A stretch of 5,288 nucleotides of DNA from an uncultured Clostridia bacterium (GTDB lineage Bacteria; Bacillota; Clostridia; Oscillospirales; Ruminococcaceae), in NCBI GenBank assembly GCA_947175045.1, contig CAMWLH010000179.1, positions 1 to 5,288 on the forward strand, read 5' to 3'. The translations under genes and the position numbers were made by a program. Below, piece after piece: positions 1 to 5,288 of this stretch. The first letter of the stretch is position 1. Each line of letters opens with the position of its first letter. The notes under the pieces were generated by a model. It made no database searches and was not told where the DNA came from. It worked only from the letters and a program-made list of their open reading frames with translations.

Positions 1-1
1 C

Positions 2-439
2 TACCGCACCGCGTTTTTCCGCGGTAATCTCGAGCTTATGATAACTCTCGCGCTGGTGCTGACGACGTTTATACTGGCTGCGGCAAGAATTTCGATGGGC
101 TACGGCGTCAAGTATATGGGCTTTTTGGGCTTCGCCTCGCTTGCCGCGTTTGTGATCTTTTTCAGAGGGAGAAAGCTCGCCTTTCAGACCTCTAAGGAGC
201 GTTTCACGGCGCTGCTCGGCAAAAGCTCCGACAGCTTTTACTATTCCGAGATAACCTCGGTCGGCAGCAGGGAACGCAGCTTTTTCGGCATACGGCGCGG
301 GTTTGACGTGACTATCTCCTCGAAACTAAAGACCAGGACCTACCGCATTATCTGCCCGAAGGACGTCTCTTTTGAAAGCACCATTTTCGCGGAGATAGAA
401 CCAAATATCCGAATAAATAAAAAATCGGGCGAAAAGTAA
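2..439 (+). CDS. Small two-pass membrane protein with soluble C-terminal domain, 5' end outside window
   Basis: The frame is open from the left edge, reading YRTAFFRGNLEL before the first ATG at 38. That ATG has no convincing Shine-Dalgarno site, so the gene probably starts outside the window; a start at 38 (133 residues) is the alternative. Counting from the ATG, residues about 2-20 and 26-43 are two hydrophobic segments joined by a short loop. A basic patch (RGRK) follows, which by the positive-inside rule puts the C-terminal domain in the cytoplasm. Residues about 45-127 form a soluble domain rich in alternating beta-type stretches (FYYSEITSV, GFDVTISSKL, TYRIICPKD). This layout resembles small bacterial membrane proteins with a PH-like domain, but that is inference from pattern only; I do not recognise the family. 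The next promoter begins 8 bases after the stop, with no terminator between, so transcription may run into purD. Confidence 0.7.
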   Translation, partial: YRTAFFRGNLELMITLALVLTTFILAAARISMGYGVKYMGFLGFASLAAFVIFFRGRKLAFQTSKERFTALLGKSSDSFYYSEITSVGSRERSFFGIRRGFDVTISSKLKTRTYRIICPKDVSFESTIFAEIEPNIRINKKSGEK

Positions 440-446
440 AATGCTG

Positions 447-475
447 TTGCAAAATATCTCAATATGAGGTATAAT
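447..475 (+). promoter_or_regulatory. Sigma-A-like promoter of purD
   Basis: A -35 box TTGCAA (447-452) and a perfect -10 box TATAAT (470-475) are separated by exactly 17 bases. Transcription would begin near 482, about 34 bases before the purD start chosen here. I see no PurR box and no purine riboswitch fold in the short leader, so purine control is not visible. Confidence 0.8.
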
Positions 476-497
476 TTAGATGTATCACTTTGAAAAA

Positions 498-505
498 AGA
501 AAGGA
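498..505 (+). promoter_or_regulatory. Ribosome binding site that fixes the purD start at 516
   Basis: AGAAAGGA lies 10 bases before the ATG at 516. The in-frame ATG at 480 sits at or before the predicted transcription start and would add 12 residues not typical of PurD, so it is rejected as the start. Confidence 0.75.
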
Positions 506-515
506 ACATATCAAA

Positions 516-1790
516 ATGAATATTTTAGTCGTAGGCGGCGGCGGGCGCGAGCACGCGATAATCACCGCACTTTCAGGATCGCCGAGGGTTGACAAAATTT
601 ACGCCGCTCCGGGCAACGGCGGTATTTCAAGACTGGCGGAGTGCTTCCCCGTAAAAGCAACGGACATAGAGGGAATGGTTGAGCTTGCGAAAAAGCTCAA
701 GCCCGATTATGTTTTTGTGGCTCCCGACGATCCGCTGGTGTTGGGCATGGTGGACAGGCTCAACGAAGCGGGCTTTAAAACATTCGGACCGAGAGCTGAC
801 GCGGCTGTTCTTGAGGGCAGCAAGGTATTCTCAAAAGCGCTGATGAAAAAGTACAATATCCCCACTGCTGCCTATGAGACATTTACCGACGCGGATAAAG
901 CTATCGCCTATATCAAAGAGCAAAACAGCTATCCCGCCGTAATCAAGTGCGACGGACTGGCGCTGGGTAAGGGCGTTATCATCGCAAAGGATTTTTCCGA
1001 ATCGGAGGCGGCGGTCAAATCCATGCTGCTGGACGGAAAATTCGGAAAATCGGGCAGCGAGATAGTTGTAGAGGAATTCATGACGGGTCCCGAGGTCACA
1101 GTGCTCGCCTTTACCGACGGAAAAACCGTAAAGCCCATGATATCCTCCATGGATCACAAGCGCGCCCTTGACAACGACGAGGGGCTTAACACGGGCGGAA
1201 TGGGAACGATAGCACCCAACCCCAGATATACCGAGGAGTTTAAGAAAGAGTGCGAGGAGAAGATATTCAAGCCCACCATCGCCGCCATGCGGGCGGAGGG
1301 GAGACCCTTCAAAGGCTGTCTGTACTTTGGGCTTATGCTGACCCCGAACGGCGCTAAGGTCGTGGAATACAACTGTCGCTTCGGCGACCCCGAGGCTCAG
1401 GTGGTTCTGCCGCTGCTTGAAACCGATCTCACAGAAATTATGGACGCAATATGGGAAGAGCGTCTGGACGAGCTGGATATCAAATGGAGCGGCAAGTCCT
1501 GCGCCTGCGTCGTTATGGCAAGCGGAGGCTACCCCGAGAAATACGAAACGGGAAAAGCTATCAGCGGTCTGGACGAAAACGGACAATCCGATAAGGCATA
1601 TATCTATCACGCGGGTACAAAGCTCGAGGACGGGAAATTCATTACCGCCGGCGGACGCGTTCTTGGCGTTACCGCAACTGGAGACGATCTGCGCTCCGCG
1701 CTGGATAAGGCTTACGCGGCGGTCGATACGATCTCCTTTGAAAAGGCGCATTACCGCAAGGATATCGGAAAAAGGGCGCTTGGGGACTAA
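516..1790 (+). CDS. purD: Phosphoribosylamine--glycine ligase (GAR synthetase)
   Basis: PurD joins 5-phosphoribosylamine and glycine using ATP to make glycinamide ribonucleotide, the second step of de novo purine synthesis, in the cytosol. The 424-residue product has normal family length. The N-terminal domain opens with MNILVVGGGGREHA, the family glycine-rich loop (residues 7-14), followed by YAAPGNGG. The ATP-grasp core shows GPRADAAVLEGSK (91-103), KCDGLALGKGV (144-154), EEFMTGPEVTV (186-196) and HKRALDNDEGLNTGGMG (214-230). The GARS signature RFGDPEAQ is at 288-295. The C-terminal domain has CACVVMASGGYP (329-340) and GGRVLGVTA. All parts are present and unbroken. It is a lone pur gene here: its upstream neighbour is a membrane protein and its downstream neighbour a permease, whereas purD often closes a pur operon after purH. 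It has its own promoter at 447-475. No terminator is seen after its stop. Confidence 0.98.
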   Translation: MNILVVGGGGREHAIITALSGSPRVDKIYAAPGNGGISRLAECFPVKATDIEGMVELAKKLKPDYVFVAPDDPLVLGMVDRLNEAGFKTFGPRADAAVLEGSKVFSKALMKKYNIPTAAYETFTDADKAIAYIKEQNSYPAVIKCDGLALGKGVIIAKDFSESEAAVKSMLLDGKFGKSGSEIVVEEFMTGPEVTVLAFTDGKTVKPMISSMDHKRALDNDEGLNTGGMGTIAPNPRYTEEFKKECEEKIFKPTIAAMRAEGRPFKGCLYFGLMLTPNGAKVVEYNCRFGDPEAQVVLPLLETDLTEIMDAIWEERLDELDIKWSGKSCACVVMASGGYPEKYETGKAISGLDENGQSDKAYIYHAGTKLEDGKFITAGGRVLGVTATGDDLRSALDKAYAAVDTISFEKAHYRKDIGKRALGD

Positions 1791-1827
1791 ATTCGCAGAA
1801 CTTTACCCAATATTTACCGAAAAATCC

Positions 1828-1856
1828 TTGACAGGAATGGTATAATATGATAAACT
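1828..1856 (+). promoter_or_regulatory. Overlapping promoter elements before the AI-2E permease
   Basis: Two readings overlap. A perfect -35 TTGACA (1828-1833) lies 17 bases before TAAACT (1851-1856), which matches the -10 consensus at 4 of 6 positions. Alternatively, TGGTATAAT (1838-1846) is a perfect extended -10 (TGnTATAAT) that may work without a -35 box. The perfect boxes TTGACA and TATAAT are only 7 bases apart and cannot act together in the normal way. Either reading gives a leader of about 20-35 bases before the TTG start. Confidence 0.65.
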
Positions 1857-1873
1857 ATACAATAATGATAATC

Positions 1874-1880
1874 GGGGGGA
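1874..1880 (+). promoter_or_regulatory. Ribosome binding site supporting a TTG start
   Basis: GGGGGGA lies 6 bases before the TTG at 1887. An in-frame TAA at 1869-1871 closes the frame upstream and no ATG lies nearby in frame, so TTG is the start. Confidence 0.75.
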
Positions 1881-1886
1881 ATTTAT

Positions 1887-3236
1887 TTGAAGATCGAGTG
1901 GAATAAAAAATATAACACCATAGCGGTTTACAGCCTTATCGTTATAGCGATAGCGATATTGTTTGTGGTGTTTGTATTCAGATTTGAATCCTTTGCGGAC
2001 GTATTTTCAAAGATCGTGTCGGTAATGGCGCCCATAGTGGTGGGAATAGTTATAGCCTACGTACTCAACCCGCTGGTAATGCTGTTTGAAAACAAGTTTT
2101 TCAAGAAGCTCAAAACCGCTCCCCCGAAAAACGGTTCGGCCGATAAGCAGATTTTAAAGGAGACAAGCCCGAATATAATCGCGGAGCAGCTCAAAAAGCG
2201 GCAGAAATCCCCCAAAAAGAAAATGAAGGCGCGCCGCACTCTCGCGAGGGCGCTCTCGATAGTGCTCGCCTATATCGTGGTTCTGGCGGTTCTGGTGGGA
2301 ATAGTTGTGGCGGTAGTCCCCAGCGTTTCGGAGAGCGTGCTCGATCTTGTGGATAAGTTCCCCACATATTTTAACGAGCTTGAAGCCAAATTGAAGCTCC
2401 TGTTTGAAAACAACCCCGAGATAGCGGCGCTGATTTCGGACGAATTTGACGATCTGAACGACGTAATGAAGGATCTTGCGTCCTATGTCACGCCCTATGC
2501 GACGGGAATTGTCGGCGGAGTTACGGACGGCATTTTCAAGGTCGCCTCCGCGCTGTTTACGGGCACGAAAAACTTTATTATAGGACTTATCATCGCGATC
2601 TACTTCCTGCTAAGCAAGGAGCGTATGCTGGCGCAATCCAAGAAAATATTCTTTGCGCTGTTCAAGTTTGAGCGCTGCAAGCGCATATTCAGCACCTGCT
2701 CGCGCAGCAACAAGATATTCACCAAATTCATAGCCACTAACCTTGTGGACGCGTTTATCATCTTCGCCGCTATGGAGGTGGGCTGTGTTATCATGGGTAT
2801 GCCCTACGCTACCCTTATCGCGGTGGTGTGCGCAGTTACCAACCTTATCCCGTTCTTCGGTCCGTTTATCGGAGCTATACCCAGCGGATTCCTTATACTG
2901 CTGGTCGACCCCATCAAGGTGCTTTGGTTCGCGATATTCGTCGTAGTGCTCCAGCAGATAGACGGCAACCTTATCAAGCCTTTCCTGTTCGGCGAGACTA
3001 TGGGTCTGCCTGCCATATGGGTGCTGATATCTATCATCGTCGGCGGCGGATTGTGCGGTATTCCAGGAATGATACTGGGCGCTCCCGTTTTCGCGGTGTT
3101 CTACCTGCTGTTCGCGGAGTTCGTTACCGGCAAGCTCAAGAAAAAGGAGCTCCCCGAGGATACGGACGACTATACGATACCTGTCGAGCATTTCACCGCG
3201 GAGCATATCGAGCCTAAAATAGAAAAAAAGACATAA
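1887..3236 (+). CDS. AI-2E family (PerM/YtvI-like) membrane transporter
   Basis: A 449-residue polytopic membrane protein of the AI-2E exporter superfamily (PF01594 by recognition, not by search). Members export small molecules, including autoinducer-2 (TqsA) or ions; the substrate here cannot be read from sequence. Membrane segments lie at about 12-31, 42-67, 123-146, 225-243, 281-302, 305-340 (two closely packed), 343-358 and 375-412. Family landmarks are MAPIVVGIVIAYVLNPLV (47-64), NLIPFFGPFIGAIP (319-332) and QQIDGNLIKPFLFG followed by GLPAIW (356-378). Residues 147-205, between segments 3 and 4, form the usual large soluble loop. Residues about 68-122 are an unusually long, very basic linker (QLKKRQKSPKKKMKARR) expected to be cytoplasmic. 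The tail (413-449) is charged. Start is TTG with a clear GGGGGGA site. It follows purD by 96 bases with its own promoter elements; a functional link to purD is not apparent. Confidence 0.93.
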   Translation: MKIEWNKKYNTIAVYSLIVIAIAILFVVFVFRFESFADVFSKIVSVMAPIVVGIVIAYVLNPLVMLFENKFFKKLKTAPPKNGSADKQILKETSPNIIAEQLKKRQKSPKKKMKARRTLARALSIVLAYIVVLAVLVGIVVAVVPSVSESVLDLVDKFPTYFNELEAKLKLLFENNPEIAALISDEFDDLNDVMKDLASYVTPYATGIVGGVTDGIFKVASALFTGTKNFIIGLIIAIYFLLSKERMLAQSKKIFFALFKFERCKRIFSTCSRSNKIFTKFIATNLVDAFIIFAAMEVGCVIMGMPYATLIAVVCAVTNLIPFFGPFIGAIPSGFLILLVDPIKVLWFAIFVVVLQQIDGNLIKPFLFGETMGLPAIWVLISIIVGGGLCGIPGMILGAPVFAVFYLLFAEFVTGKLKKKELPEDTDDYTIPVEHFTAEHIEPKIEKKT

Positions 3237-3240
3237 ATTT

Positions 3241-3318
3241 CAGCTCCGACATGAGAAGCTCATTGCCGAAAAGGGACAGTATTACAGGCTGTATACGGGC
3301 GCGTTCGAGCTTGAATAA
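3241..3318 (+). pseudogene. Relic of the C-terminal tail of an ABC exporter ATPase
   Basis: In the frame ending at the TAA 3316-3318, the sequence reads HEKLIAEKG then QYYRLYTGAFELE and stop. This closely resembles the extreme C-terminus of MsbA/MdlB-type ABC exporters (pattern GtHeeLla..G.Yy.LY..qfe). Nothing upstream matches: the frame meets a TAG at 3220-3222 inside the permease gene, and the Walker, signature and H-loop regions are absent. There is no start codon or ribosome site. The intact part is about 22 codons. I infer that an ABC transporter gene once ended here and the rest was deleted or replaced by the permease end; a misassembly join near 3240-3250 would give the same picture. 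The original gene may have used the hairpin at 3328-3350 as its terminator. Confidence 0.75.
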
Positions 3319-3327
3319 AAAATTTGT

Positions 3328-3350
3328 GCGGACGGCAATTTGCCGTCCGC
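3328..3350 (-). terminator. Rho-independent terminator, strongest for the minus-strand protease, probably bidirectional
   Basis: GCGGACGGC (3328-3336) pairs perfectly with GCCGTCCGC (3342-3350) around a 5-base loop; two more A-T pairs could form inside. Read on the minus strand, the hairpin starts 6 bases after the protease stop codon and is followed by ACAAATTTTTTATT, a good U-tract. On the plus strand the downstream sequence TCTCTGTTATCTG is only weakly U-rich, so it would stop permease transcripts less well. It separates two converging transcription units. Confidence 0.88.
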
Positions 3351-3356
3351 TCTCTG

Positions 3357-4577
3357 TTATCTGTATTTATTGACAAACTGTATTATGGTTGACGTAATTC
3401 GAACAGAATAAAGGTAATTTTGGTTGCCGCCATATTCTCCTGAATTGATTGCGATCACTTTTTGATTTGAATCAAGAATGAGGGGCCCGCCACTACAACC
3501 CGGTACTGAATACGCTGTATGTAAAAGATATTTGGGCTGTGGTGATGAATCGGTATATCCATGGCTTACCCAAAATTCATTATGTAAGCCATTTGAGGAA
3601 GAAATAGGTTTATCTTTCGGAAATCCATATAAATGAACATAGGCATCATCAAGTGTAGAATTTGATGTTGTACTTAAACCAAAATAGCCATCTGAAACAT
3701 CTGCGGTTACATATATAACACCATAATCATCGGGGTCATTAGAATATGGGTCATAATTCGCTATTGCTCCATCACTTGGAATGGCTCTGTAAGAAACTTT
3801 TTTTGGTAATCCGGATTCAAAGCCTCCGGGATAAATTTCTACTTTATCGGGTGTACCGTATTCTGGTTTGTAGAGAACATGTCCTGCAGTAAGAAGGATG
3901 TTTTTACCAACAAAAAAGGCAGTACCCCTATATATATTCGCACCATCATTATAATAAACCAATATTTCAGCAATATATTTAGCGGGTGCGGTTGAAGGTG
4001 CAGATACTTTCGCTCTGCTATACGGATCTAATGATAGAGGGTTTGCGGAAGCGCTCGCATCTTCATACGGCATATAACTCGGAAAACCCTCTGACGAAAT
4101 AGTCTTGCCGCGCCATCTAATATCAAGATATATGTCACCATGGTCGAAAACGATAGAATCTTCAGGTTCCTTTATCTCCAACAATCGATCAAGAATATAC
4201 CTTGTTTCTTCAGGAGCACATGATTTATATGAGCCCACATTAGACTCTGTCCCTTTAAATTCTTCTTTTATGGACACGGTCACAGATTCGTCACCATAAA
4301 GATTTCTCCTGTTTTCATTATGTGTAACAGGCTCTGCCGGTGGATTTTCCGCAAGCTCATTTTTAACCGCATCAAGACCATACCCAAGTATGTCGCTCCA
4401 ATGCACAAGACCGTTTTCATCTGCTTTGCTCTCTATATCACTGATGGTATCTGTAACGATAAAATTGCCGACTTTAGCTGTGTCCTCCTCGTTTTCCACA
4501 GTCTGTGCCGCCGCCGTAAAGGACAGTGCCATACATATCGCCAAAGCTATTGAAGTAAGTTTTTTGATAATTTTCAT
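3357..4577 (-). CDS. Secreted trypsin-fold serine protease precursor (V8/glutamyl endopeptidase-like, family S1B type)
   Basis: The 406-residue product from the ATG at 4577 is an exported peptidase precursor. Residues 1-24 are a signal peptide (MKIIKKL, hydrophobic core, AAA before Q25); C15 is not in a lipobox. Residues about 25-185 are a likely propeptide with no family I recognise. The protease domain (about 190-406) carries the triad: H233 in LLTAGHV, D284 in DPDDYGVIYV, S362 in PGCSGGPL. The stretch DYGVIYV...GYFGLS...YGFPKDK parallels Bacillus-type glutamyl endopeptidases. Start choice: in-frame ATGs at 4592 and 4604 would put an acidic MSLEMESIL piece before the signal peptide; none of the three has a strong ribosome site, and the ATG at 4577 gives the proper charged n-region. 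It has its own promoter (4626-4654) and terminator (3328-3350), so it is a single-gene unit, convergent with the permease. Two sampled 60-base stretches have 38-42% GC against 55% in a purD stretch, hinting at a different origin. Substrate is unknown. Confidence 0.92.
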   Translation of the reverse strand: MKIIKKLTSIALAICMALSFTAAAQTVENEEDTAKVGNFIVTDTISDIESKADENGLVHWSDILGYGLDAVKNELAENPPAEPVTHNENRRNLYGDESVTVSIKEEFKGTESNVGSYKSCAPEETRYILDRLLEIKEPEDSIVFDHGDIYLDIRWRGKTISSEGFPSYMPYEDASASANPLSLDPYSRAKVSAPSTAPAKYIAEILVYYNDGANIYRGTAFFVGKNILLTAGHVLYKPEYGTPDKVEIYPGGFESGLPKKVSYRAIPSDGAIANYDPYSNDPDDYGVIYVTADVSDGYFGLSTTSNSTLDDAYVHLYGFPKDKPISSSNGLHNEFWVSHGYTDSSPQPKYLLHTAYSVPGCSGGPLILDSNQKVIAINSGEYGGNQNYLYSVRITSTIIQFVNKYR

Positions 4578-4625
4578 AAGTATTGATTCCATTTCTAAAG
4601 ACATTTGGCATTATCAACCAATTTA

Positions 4626-4654
4626 ATTATATCACATAGTATTTACAAAGTCAA
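4626..4654 (-). promoter_or_regulatory. Strong sigma-A-like promoter of the protease gene
   Basis: On the minus strand, TTGACT (4654-4649) lies exactly 17 bases before a perfect TATAAT (4631-4626), which is preceded by TGA to give an extended -10. Transcription would begin near 4619, leaving a leader of about 42 bases to the ATG at 4577. No hairpin or operator stands out in the leader. Confidence 0.85.
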
Positions 4655-4810
4655 GCGTAATTTCATAAACTTTTCACAAATCCCCCTCCCCCGCACGGAT
4701 ATGGCTCAAATTACCCGCAATGCCGTAAAAAAGTGATAACAATTACTGAAAATAACAGTTGATTTTTCGGCTTGTTTTAAGGTATTTATTGTCCGCTTTG
4801 ATATATTGCT
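4655..4810. other. Intergenic stretch, no gene seen
   Basis: This AT-rich spacer separates two minus-strand genes. It holds a C-rich tract CCCCCTCCCCC (4682-4692) upstream of the protease promoter. I find no convincing hairpin plus U-tract after the stop of the gene at 4811, no tRNA-like fold and no credible small reading frame; the 7-codon frame from the minus-strand ATG near 4665 overlaps the promoter. Confidence 0.6.
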
Positions 4811-5223
4811 TCAGATGTTATTCTCGCTGTGAAGAAGCGTATCGATTTGTTTATAAACAATCTGTTGACATTTAACGATCTTTTCCTCGGAAAGGACTGG
4901 TGCCAGCATAAAATTCCATGCCAACTCACAAACGCATATCTGATCAATCTCGTTGGTGAGCATTCTTATCACATTTTCAGACGCTCCGTACAGCGCGACA
5001 AAAAGCTCGTCGGAAAATGAGAAGAATAGTTTTTTCCCTTTAATTTCATTTGAATGAGTAAGAAATTTTTCAAGTATTGCAGTGTTTCCCGACAAGGGCT
5101 CTTTCCCTTTTATGCTTGTATAAAAATCCTCTTTTGTCGGAAAGAAATCGGGACGCTTTAATTTTAAAAAAGTGAACTCTTGAGTTGAAAGCCTGTTTTC
5201 AAGTATTTTGATAATTGCAGTTG
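4811..5223 (-). CDS. Hypothetical protein, 3' part only, cut by the end of genuine sequence
   Basis: The last 136 codons of a minus-strand gene are visible, ending in a TGA at 4811-4813. The frame stays open to 5223, where adapter sequence begins, so the N-terminus is missing. A TTG at 5095 gives a 94-residue product, but it has only weak ribosome-site character and the upstream stretch (RPDFFPTKEDFYTSIKGKEP) reads like normal protein, so truncation is the better account. The visible part looks soluble and mixed helical: it contains KKLFFSFSDELFVALYGASE, then VIRMLTNEIDQICVCELAW, and ends in a charged helix (EKIVKCQQIVYKQIDTLLHS). No membrane segment and no motif I recognise; I assign no function. 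One sampled 60-base stretch (5041-5100) is 33% GC, as AT-rich as the neighbouring protease. The in-frame residues upstream of 5223, and the TAA at 5263-5261, are encoded by adapter and are not real. Confidence 0.65.
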
Positions 5224-5288
5224 CTGTCTCTTCTACACCTCTGACGCTGCCGCCGACTCCTTACGTGTAGATCTCGGTGGTCGCCGTA
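5224..5288. other. Illumina Nextera adapter contamination (mosaic end, read-1 tail, i5 index, partial P5)
   Basis: This is synthetic library sequence left at the contig end. Positions 5224-5242 match the Nextera/Tn5 mosaic end CTGTCTCTTATACACATCT except at 5233 and 5239; 5243-5256 match the read-1 tail GACGCTGCCGACGA except at 5253. Positions 5257-5264, CTCCTTAC, are the reverse complement of GTAAGGAG, which I recall as the i5 index 505. Positions 5265-5288 begin GTGTAGATCTCGGTGG and match the reverse complement of P5 for 24 bases without error. The order mosaic end, tail, index, P5 is exactly that of a read running through a short insert into the adapter. Genuine sequence ends at 5223. It should be trimmed before any gene calling. 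Confidence 0.98.

Noticed and set aside
480..515. A purD start at the ATG 480 adding MYHFEKRKEHIK
   Set aside because: The ATG lies at or before the predicted transcription start, while the ATG at 516 has a spaced AAGGA site and begins exactly at the family N-terminus.
831..1751. A 306-codon open frame on the minus strand inside purD
   Set aside because: purD is intact and recognisable on the other strand; the antisense frame has low-quality, Cys/His-rich composition and no ribosome site, so it is a codon-bias shadow.
2610..3206. A 198-codon antisense open frame inside the permease gene
   Set aside because: Its product is a charged, motif-free sequence opposite conserved membrane segments; it is a shadow of the real gene.
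4578..4604. Protease starts at the ATGs 4604 or 4592
   Set aside because: They would put acidic residues ahead of the signal peptide and have no better ribosome site. They cannot be wholly excluded, since the site for 4577 is also weak.
4660..4740. CRISPR, tRNA, riboswitch or toxin-antitoxin pair in the spacer or nearby
   Set aside because: No repeat-spacer periodicity, cloverleaf, conserved aptamer or paired small genes is visible anywhere in the window.
4724..4765. A terminator after the stop of the last minus-strand gene
   Set aside because: The only stem found there (ACTG with CAGT) is 4 base pairs and lacks a proper U-tract.
5224..5242. A Tn5-like mosaic end, suggesting a transposon end
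   Set aside because: It is followed immediately by the Nextera read-1 tail, an index and P5, so it comes from library tagmentation and not from a resident transposon.

Overview
The window looks like the end of a contig from a Gram-positive gut-type Clostridia genome, probably Oscillospiraceae/Ruminococcus-like. The grounds are a purD reading close to that group, an AI-2E/YtvI-type permease with a TTG start, G-rich Shine-Dalgarno sites, sigma-A-like promoters, and moderate GC with mixed codon use. This placement is from memory of protein families, not from a search.

Layout. (1) Positions 2-439, + strand: the 3' part of a small membrane protein gene with two membrane segments and a soluble C-terminal domain, open at the left edge. 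(2) 447-1790, +: a sigma-A-like promoter and purD, the GAR synthetase of purine synthesis, best started at 516. (3) 1828-3236, +: a promoter region and an AI-2E-family permease started at a TTG. (4) 3241-3318, +: a short relic encoding the C-terminal tail of an ABC exporter ATPase, with no body upstream. (5) 3328-3350: a strong hairpin terminator shared by converging transcription. (6) 3357-4577, -: a secreted trypsin-fold (V8/glutamyl endopeptidase-like) serine protease precursor with its own strong promoter at 4626-4654. (7) 4811-5223, -: the 3' part of an unrecognised gene. (8) 5224-5288: not biological DNA. This is reverse-complement Illumina Nextera adapter: Tn5 mosaic end, read-1 tail, an 8-base i5 index and P5.

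The genes do not form one pathway. purD and the permease run in the same direction with separate promoters and no visible terminator between them, so partial read-through is possible. The protease block is convergent, more AT-rich in the stretches sampled, and begins next to a gene relic, so it may be an acquired segment or, less attractively, a misjoin.

I see no new biological system here. The most consequential observation is the adapter at the right end: real sequence stops at 5223, and any open frame, Tn5 end or inverted repeat called beyond it is an artefact. Biologically, the protease is the most interesting gene, because the position that usually fixes Glu specificity appears changed and the exported chain has just two cysteines, one beside the catalytic serine.
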